This document shows positions 59,372-64,000 of a stretch of 64,000 nucleotides of DNA, in pieces. This DNA is from an uncultured Cohaesibacter sp. (GTDB taxonomy: Bacteria; Pseudomonadota; Alphaproteobacteria; Rhizobiales; Cohaesibacteraceae), in assembly GCF_963666525.1 (NCBI RefSeq), contig NZ_OY762905.1, forward strand, positions 2,214,001 through 2,278,000. The letters run 5' to 3'. Numbering within the stretch: the first letter of the stretch is position 1; each line of letters begins with the position of its first letter. The position numbers and the translations under genes are program-made. Under the pieces are notes generated by a model. That model saw only the letters and a program-made list of their open reading frames with translations, was not told the origin of the DNA and made no database searches.

Positions 59372-62191
59372 ATGACCACATTCGACGAGTATCGAACCGC
59401 ACCCTATAAAGGCGGAGCCATGGGAAGACGAGATCGTGATGGAGCCTTGAAGCACGCCTTGCGGCGCAATGCCTACGCGGGCCTTGGGCTGCTCGGGCTG
59501 TTGCTTTGTGGTGTCGTGGCGACAAGTCTGGTCACATGGCATGTCGCAGACCCGAGCCTGTCCAACGCAACCGAAGTCAGCCCGCGCAACGCGTTCGGGC
59601 TGGCCGGTGCAATCATTTCCGATCTGAGCTTTCAGGCCCTCGGTCTGGCGTCGGCCTTTCTGATCATTCCGCCTGCCGTCTGGTTCTGGCGACTGGTGCT
59701 GATGCGCCCGGCCCGCGCCAGCCGCAACCGGCTGATGGCCTGGTTTGCCGGTCTGTGTATGCTGGCCATCGCCTGCTCCAGCATTCCCGCGCCGTCCAGC
59801 TGGCCATTGCCGCTCAGCCTCGGCGGCATGGTGGGCGACGCCTTCCTGTCCGTCATCAATCGTTTCGACGCCAACTTCATGCAGGGGCTCGGGGCCATCA
59901 TTGTCGGTGCAGGCGCAGGCCTGTTCGGCTTCGTGATCCTGCTGGCATCCGTCGATCTTGGCTTCCGTGACCTGTCCTTCCGCCGCAAGTCTGCCCATCC
60001 CGCCGAGGATGAGGCCCGTGGCTATGCCGAACCCGAGTATGAGGAGGAAGAGTGGGAAGACGACGAAGAAGAAGACGCCTTCGACTATGATCACGACAAT
60101 GACGGCACGCTCGACCGGACCAAGGGGTCTGGCCGCAAACGTGGTTCCCTGCTGTCCGTACCTCTCGGGGCCCTCAGCCACTGGCGCCTGTCGCGTCAAG
60201 CCAGCAAGGCCCGCAAGGCGCATGAACGCAGCATCAAGCAGCAGGAAAAGGCTAAAAAACCGTCCTTCTTCACCCGACTGCTGGCCGATGAAGACGACGG
60301 CCTGAGCGATCTGAGCGATCGCATGGAGCCGCGCCTTGATCGTTCGGCCACCACCGGCTATACGCAGCAAAGACCCGGCCCAGCTCTCGACATGGGCTAT
60401 AATGGACCGCAGGATTTTGCCCCGCCGTCGCAGCAAGGCCATGATGACGGCTATGACGATGATGACGACTGGGACGACGATGGCGCTCCACAGTCCGTTC
60501 CGGTCGGTATCGCCCCGCCGGAAATCGACCGGCCATCCAGCCAGTATGGCAACCGGGCCGCGACCAATGAAGACGCCAAGGCCCGTCCGGCTGGCGCCGC
60601 TGGCCGTGGCAAGGGCAAGCGCATGGTCCGCTCCGGTCAGGGTAACCTGTTCACCCGTAAGGATGAATACCAGTTCCCGTCCCTCGAGATTCTTTCCGAA
60701 CCGGAAAGTCTCGGCCCGAACGCAGGCCTGACCGCCGACCAGCTCGAGCACAACGCCCGCCTGCTGGAAGGCGTTCTGTCCGACTTCGGCATCCGTGGCG
60801 AAATCATCAAGGTACGCCCCGGCCCTGTCGTCACGCTCTATGAGCTGGAACCTGCACCGGGGATCAAATCCTCGCGTGTCATCGGCCTCGCCGACGACAT
60901 TGCCCGCTCCATGAGTGCCATTTCCGCCCGCGTGGCCGTGGTGCCGGGCCGCAACGCCATCGGCATCGAGCTGCCCAACGCGCGGCGCGAGACCGTCTAT
61001 CTGCGCGAAATGCTGGCGTCGAAGGATTTCGAGAAATCCAAGGCCAAGCTGCCCATCTGTCTTGGCAAGAACATCGCAGGCGATCCGGTCGTTGTCGATC
61101 TGGCCCGCATGCCCCACGTGCTCGTCGCCGGTACCACCGGCTCGGGTAAATCCGTTTCGATCAACACCACCATCCTGTCGCTGCTCTATCGGCACCGGCC
61201 GGATGAATGCCGCCTGATCATGATCGACCCCAAGATGCTGGAGCTTTCCATCTATGACGGCATTCCGCATCTGCTGACCCCGGTCGTGACCGACCCGTCG
61301 AAGGCCGTTGTAGCCCTCAAATGGGCGGTGCGCGAAATGGAACAGCGCTACAAGAGCATGTCCAAGATGGGCGTGCGCAACATCGACGGCTTCAACAAGC
61401 GCGTCCGCGATTCGATGATCAAGGGCGAAGAAGTCACCCGCACCATCCAGACCGGCTTTGATCCGGAAACCGGCGATCCGATTTACGAACAGGAGACGCT
61501 GGATCTGGAGCCTATGCCATATATCGTCATTGTCGTCGACGAAATGGCCGACCTGATGATGGTGGCCGGCAAGGACATCGAGGGCGCCATCCAGCGCCTC
61601 GCCCAGATGGCCCGCGCCGCCGGCATTCACCTCATCATGGCGACCCAGCGTCCATCGGTGGACGTCATCACCGGTACCATCAAGGCCAACTTCCCGACCC
61701 GCATGTCCTTCCAGGTCACCTCCAAGATCGACAGCCGCACCATTCTGGGCGAAATGGGTGCCGAGCAGTTGCTGGGCATGGGCGACATGCTCTACATGGC
61801 CGGTGGCGGCCGCATCCAGCGCGTTCATGGCGCCTTTGTTGCCGACGAGGAGGTCGAGGAAATCGTCGCCCACCTCAAGCTGCAGGGCACACCGGATTAT
61901 CTCGAAGCGGTCACAGAAGATACCGACGGCGAAGGACCTGACAACTATGGCGGCGGTGGCGGAGCAGGCGGCGGCAGCGCCAGCGATGCCGAAACCCTCT
62001 ATGACAAGGCCGTAGACATCGTCATCCGCGATCGCAAGGCTTCGACCAGCTACATCCAGCGCCGCCTCTCCATTGGCTACAACCGGGCAGCCACCCTGAT
62101 CGAGCAGATGGAAAAGGATGGCGTGATCAGTCCGGCCAACCATGCCGGCAAGCGCGAGGTTCTGGTGCCGGAAGAAGGGTCCCCCATGTAG
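59372..62191 (+). CDS. ftsK: DNA translocase FtsK
   Basis: 939 residues. Four transmembrane helices lie within about 32-195. An acidic linker with runs of Asp and Glu (about 215-250 and 350-375) follows. The RecA-like motor has Walker A GTTGSGKS (about 587-594) and Walker [13 protein letters not shown]. The C-terminal gamma winged-helix is [17 protein letters not shown]. It pumps DNA at the septum and activates XerCD at dif. The linker is shorter than that of E. coli FtsK, as is normal for alphaproteobacteria. An in-frame ATG at 59420 is an alternative start. Confidence 0.96.
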   Translation: MTTFDEYRTAPYKGGAMGRRDRDGALKHALRRNAYAGLGLLGLLLCGVVATSLVTWHVADPSLSNATEVSPRNAFGLAGAIISDLSFQALGLASAFLIIPPAVWFWRLVLMRPARASRNRLMAWFAGLCMLAIACSSIPAPSSWPLPLSLGGMVGDAFLSVINRFDANFMQGLGAIIVGAGAGLFGFVILLASVDLGFRDLSFRRKSAHPAEDEARGYAEPEYEEEEWEDDEEEDAFDYDHDNDGTLDRTKGSGRKRGSLLSVPLGALSHWRLSRQASKARKAHERSIKQQEKAKKPSFFTRLLADEDDGLSDLSDRMEPRLDRSATTGYTQQRPGPALDMGYNGPQDFAPPSQQGHDDGYDDDDDWDDDGAPQSVPVGIAPPEIDRPSSQYGNRAATNEDAKARPAGAAGRGKGKRMVRSGQGNLFTRKDEYQFPSLEILSEPESLGPNAGLTADQLEHNARLLEGVLSDFGIRGEIIKVRPGPVVTLYELEPAPGIKSSRVIGLADDIARSMSAISARVAVVPGRNAIGIELPNARRETVYLREMLASKDFEKSKAKLPICLGKNIAGDPVVVDLARMPHVLVAGTTGSGKSVSINTTILSLLYRHRPDECRLIMIDPKMLELSIYDGIPHLLTPVVTDPSKAVVALKWAVREMEQRYKSMSKMGVRNIDGFNKRVRDSMIKGEEVTRTIQTGFDPETGDPIYEQETLDLEPMPYIVIVVDEMADLMMVAGKDIEGAIQRLAQMARAAGIHLIMATQRPSVDVITGTIKANFPTRMSFQVTSKIDSRTILGEMGAEQLLGMGDMLYMAGGGRIQRVHGAFVADEEVEEIVAHLKLQGTPDYLEAVTEDTDGEGPDNYGGGGGAGGGSASDAETLYDKAVDIVIRDRKASTSYIQRRLSIGYNRAATLIEQMEKDGVISPANHAGKREVLVPEEGSPM

Positions 62192-62384
62192 GCCGAACAA
62201 GGCCTGACATGGGTGTGCCGGAAGCAGGCAGGTTTGGCAACAATCAAGGAATGACCAGATTTGCTTCGTGATTCTGCCGCATTGCCTTGGTATCAGGATG
62301 CAACCGGAACCGGAATTTTGAGATGTGCGTCGTGAAGCCTGCTGCTGCGCGACGCAAGGGAAGCGAGAAAACGAAGGCATGATC

Positions 62385-63080
62385 ATGGATTACAGACAGT
62401 CAAACAGCTTGACCCTCAACAAGCCTGAGCGCACCAGGACCGCATCGGCGGGTCTGCTCCAGCCGGTCGCACTGCTGTTTGCCAGCCTTCTGGTGCTGTT
62501 CAGCCTCGGCCTTGCCAACACCGCCCGCGCCGACATGACCGACAATTCCACGGCCGCGCTGGAGAAAATCTCCAAGGCTTTCAACACCACCCCGACCATG
62601 AACGGAGAATTCATCCAGACGGCACCGAACGGAGACACGCTGCAGGGCTATTTCTTCATCCAGCGCCCAGGCAAGATCCGCTTCTACTATTCCAAGCCCT
62701 CCTACACCGACATCATTTCCGATGGCCAGACCCTGTCCATCGAGGACCGCAAGCTCAAGACGCAGGATATCTATCCGCTGAGCAAGACACCCTTGCGCGT
62801 TCTGCTGTCCGAAAAACTCGATCTGGCCCATGACCCGCGCGTCCGGCAGGCCAGCATCGCCGATGACATCGTCTCGGTGGTCGTTGAGCAGGAAAGCCTG
62901 TTCGGCGACGGCATTCTGACGCTGATCTTCGACCGGGAAGATTCCCTCTTGCGCCAGTGGACGATCCGCGACGCCAATGGCAATGACACCACGGTCACCG
63001 TCTTCAACGTCGAAGTGGGCAAGCCCATCAAACCGTCGGTCTTCAAGATCAAGTATGACCTGTCGCCCAGCCAGAAGTGA
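62385..63080 (+). CDS. lolA: Outer-membrane lipoprotein carrier protein LolA
   Basis: 231 residues from the ATG at 62385, which has AAGG at proper spacing (an ATG at 62379 is too close). The signal peptide has a long polar start and a hydrophobic core ending at ARA. The LolA domain shows NGEFIQTAPNGDTLQGYFFI, QRPGKIRFYYSKP and DGQTLSIEDRKLKTQD. It carries lipoproteins across the periplasm, relevant to the lipoproteins encoded at 30-32 kb. It follows ftsK, a common order in Rhizobiales. Confidence 0.9.
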   Translation: MDYRQSNSLTLNKPERTRTASAGLLQPVALLFASLLVLFSLGLANTARADMTDNSTAALEKISKAFNTTPTMNGEFIQTAPNGDTLQGYFFIQRPGKIRFYYSKPSYTDIISDGQTLSIEDRKLKTQDIYPLSKTPLRVLLSEKLDLAHDPRVRQASIADDIVSVVVEQESLFGDGILTLIFDREDSLLRQWTIRDANGNDTTVTVFNVEVGKPIKPSVFKIKYDLSPSQK

Positions 63081-63117
63081 TCCGCGTTTGGATGCCTCTC
63101 GAGGACCCGAAGAGAGC

Positions 63118-63151
63118 AAAGCACCGCGAAATGTCTTGCGGTGCTTTTTTT
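63118..63151 (+). terminator. Terminator of lolA
   Basis: AAAGCACCGC / GCGGTGCTTT with a 10-base loop, then TTTT. It lies 38 bases after the lolA stop and isolates xthA. Confidence 0.92.
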
Positions 63152-63245
63152 GTGCCGAACGCCTGCTATATATGGAGACAATGTCGATTCCCCATCTGCG
63201 GATCGATTCCCGAACCCGCTCCCTTCCATCAACAAGGCGCCGCCC

Positions 63246-64000
63246 GTGACCATCACTCTTGCCACCTGGAACATCAATTCCATCCGCCCCAGACTGCATC
63301 ATGTCGCGCAATTCAATGCCGATCGGGCACCGGACATCCTCTGCCTTCAGGAAACCAAGGTTCACAACGACCAGTTCCCTACGGCTGCCCTGAAGAAGCT
63401 GGGATACAAGCACTTCGCCATCAACGGACAGAAGGGCTATCACGGCGTAGCCATCCTCTCGCGCATTCCCTTTGCCGGTATCGACATGCATGGGTTCTGT
63501 GACAAGGGCGACGCACGCCATGTGGAAGTTACCATCGACACCGATCAGGGCCCGCTGCGCATTCACAATTTCTATGTTCCGGCGGGTGGCGACATCCCGG
63601 ATCCGGCCCTCAACGACAAATTCCAGCACAAGCTCGACTTCCTTGAGGAAATGAAAGGCTGGCTGAACGGTGGCGAGACATCAAACGCCTCCATTCTGGT
63701 CGGCGACCTCAACATCGCACCGCATGAGAATGACGTCTGGAACCACAAGCAGCTGTTGAAGGTCGTCAGCCACACTCCGATCGAGATCGAAGCCCTCAAT
63801 GCGGTGCAGGCAGCCGGTCCCTGGCAGGACGTGGTGCGCAATCACATTCCCGTCGACCATCAGCTCTACAGCTGGTGGAGCTACCGCTCCCGCGACTGGT
63901 CAGCCGCAGACAAGGGTCGCCGTCTGGATCATATCTGGGCAACCGATGCTGCCGCCGACAAGGTCAGCGCCGTCGAGATCTTCCGGGACGCCAGAGGCTG
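63246..64000 (+). CDS. xthA: Exodeoxyribonuclease III (3' end outside window)
   Basis: At least 251 residues, open to the end of the window. It starts with a GTG at 63246. Catalytic motifs of the ExoIII/AP-endonuclease family are all in frame: ATWNINSIRPRL, LCLQETKV (metal-binding Glu), NFYVPAGGD, VGDLNIAPHENDVW, the WWSYR loop and RRLDHIWAT (Asp-His pair). It removes abasic sites and 3' blocks in base-excision repair. Only a few residues should be missing at the C-terminus. Confidence 0.95.
   Translation, partial: MTITLATWNINSIRPRLHHVAQFNADRAPDILCLQETKVHNDQFPTAALKKLGYKHFAINGQKGYHGVAILSRIPFAGIDMHGFCDKGDARHVEVTIDTDQGPLRIHNFYVPAGGDIPDPALNDKFQHKLDFLEEMKGWLNGGETSNASILVGDLNIAPHENDVWNHKQLLKVVSHTPIEIEALNAVQAAGPWQDVVRNHIPVDHQLYSWWSYRSRDWSAADKGRRLDHIWATDAAADKVSAVEIFRDARG

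Noticed and set aside
57977-62386. Very long open frame on the minus strand opposite the aminotransferase and ftsK genes
   Set aside because: It is antisense to two strongly conserved genes, has no RBS and its product is low-complexity; it is a by-product of GC-rich codon use.

Overview
The window is a stretch of core alphaproteobacterial chromosome, most like Hyphomicrobiales (Rhizobiales). This rests on the gene order envC-ctpA-yibQ-rppH, a complete atpHAGDC F1 operon without F0 genes, the mdh-sucCD-sucAB-lpd cluster, sdhCDAB, an Omp19-like lipoprotein, a 1,600-residue NAD-glutamate dehydrogenase and ethylmalonyl-CoA-pathway-type genes. Two HBM-type chemoreceptors suggest a motile bacterium. 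The genus cannot be fixed from sequence reading alone. No tRNA, rRNA, insertion sequence, prophage or CRISPR array was seen. Codon use is uniformly GC-rich in the genes, and AT-rich stretches are confined to a few intergenic regions.

Layout. 1-4.4 kb (+): end of envC, then ctpA, a divergent polysaccharide deacetylase and rppH (envelope remodelling and RNA decapping). 4.4-9.2 kb (-): two tandem methyl-accepting chemotaxis proteins set in AT-rich DNA. 9.5-14.4 kb (-): ATP synthase F1 genes. 14.7-19.7 kb: priA (-), transaldolase (+), xerC (+), a possible 39-residue ORF and a small secreted protein. 19.7-30.2 kb (-): lpd, sucB, sucA, sucD, sucC, mdh, zapE, that is 2-oxoglutarate dehydrogenase, succinyl-CoA synthetase and malate dehydrogenase. 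30.4-33.9 kb (-): two Inh-type lipoproteins, class II fructose-bisphosphate aldolase and a phosphatase-like protein lacking its catalytic cysteine. 34.3-37.9 kb (-): sdhB, sdhA, sdhD, sdhC.

38.3-41.7 kb (-): a mesaconyl-CoA-hydratase-like protein, a siderophore-interacting flavoprotein with an operator-like palindrome, a DUF1737 protein and a malyl-CoA lyase/thioesterase-like protein. 41.8-44.8 kb (+): FAD oxidoreductase, pyridoxal kinase and carbonic anhydrase. 44.9-46.2 kb (-): asd, preceded by a short ORF with ten consecutive Thr codons that looks like a leader peptide. 46.4-49.7 kb (+): a small membrane protein, argC, leuD, leuB. 49.8-52.5 kb: a small membrane-anchored protein (-), an MFS exporter (-) and a divergent LysR regulator (+). 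52.8-64 kb (+): NAD-glutamate dehydrogenase, a DapC-like aminotransferase, ftsK, lolA and the start of xthA.

The genes cover central carbon and energy metabolism (TCA cycle, ATP synthase, aldolases, glutamate entry), amino-acid synthesis (Arg, Leu, aspartate family, diaminopimelate) and chromosome or division functions (XerC, FtsK, ZapE, EnvC, PriA). No large novel defence or mobile system was found. The observations most worth a second look are small: the Thr-rich leader upstream of asd, palindromes shared by the mdh and sdh promoter regions, a row of hairpins between sucD and sucA, an operator-like palindrome before the ferric-reductase-like gene, and the cysteine-less phosphatase homologue.
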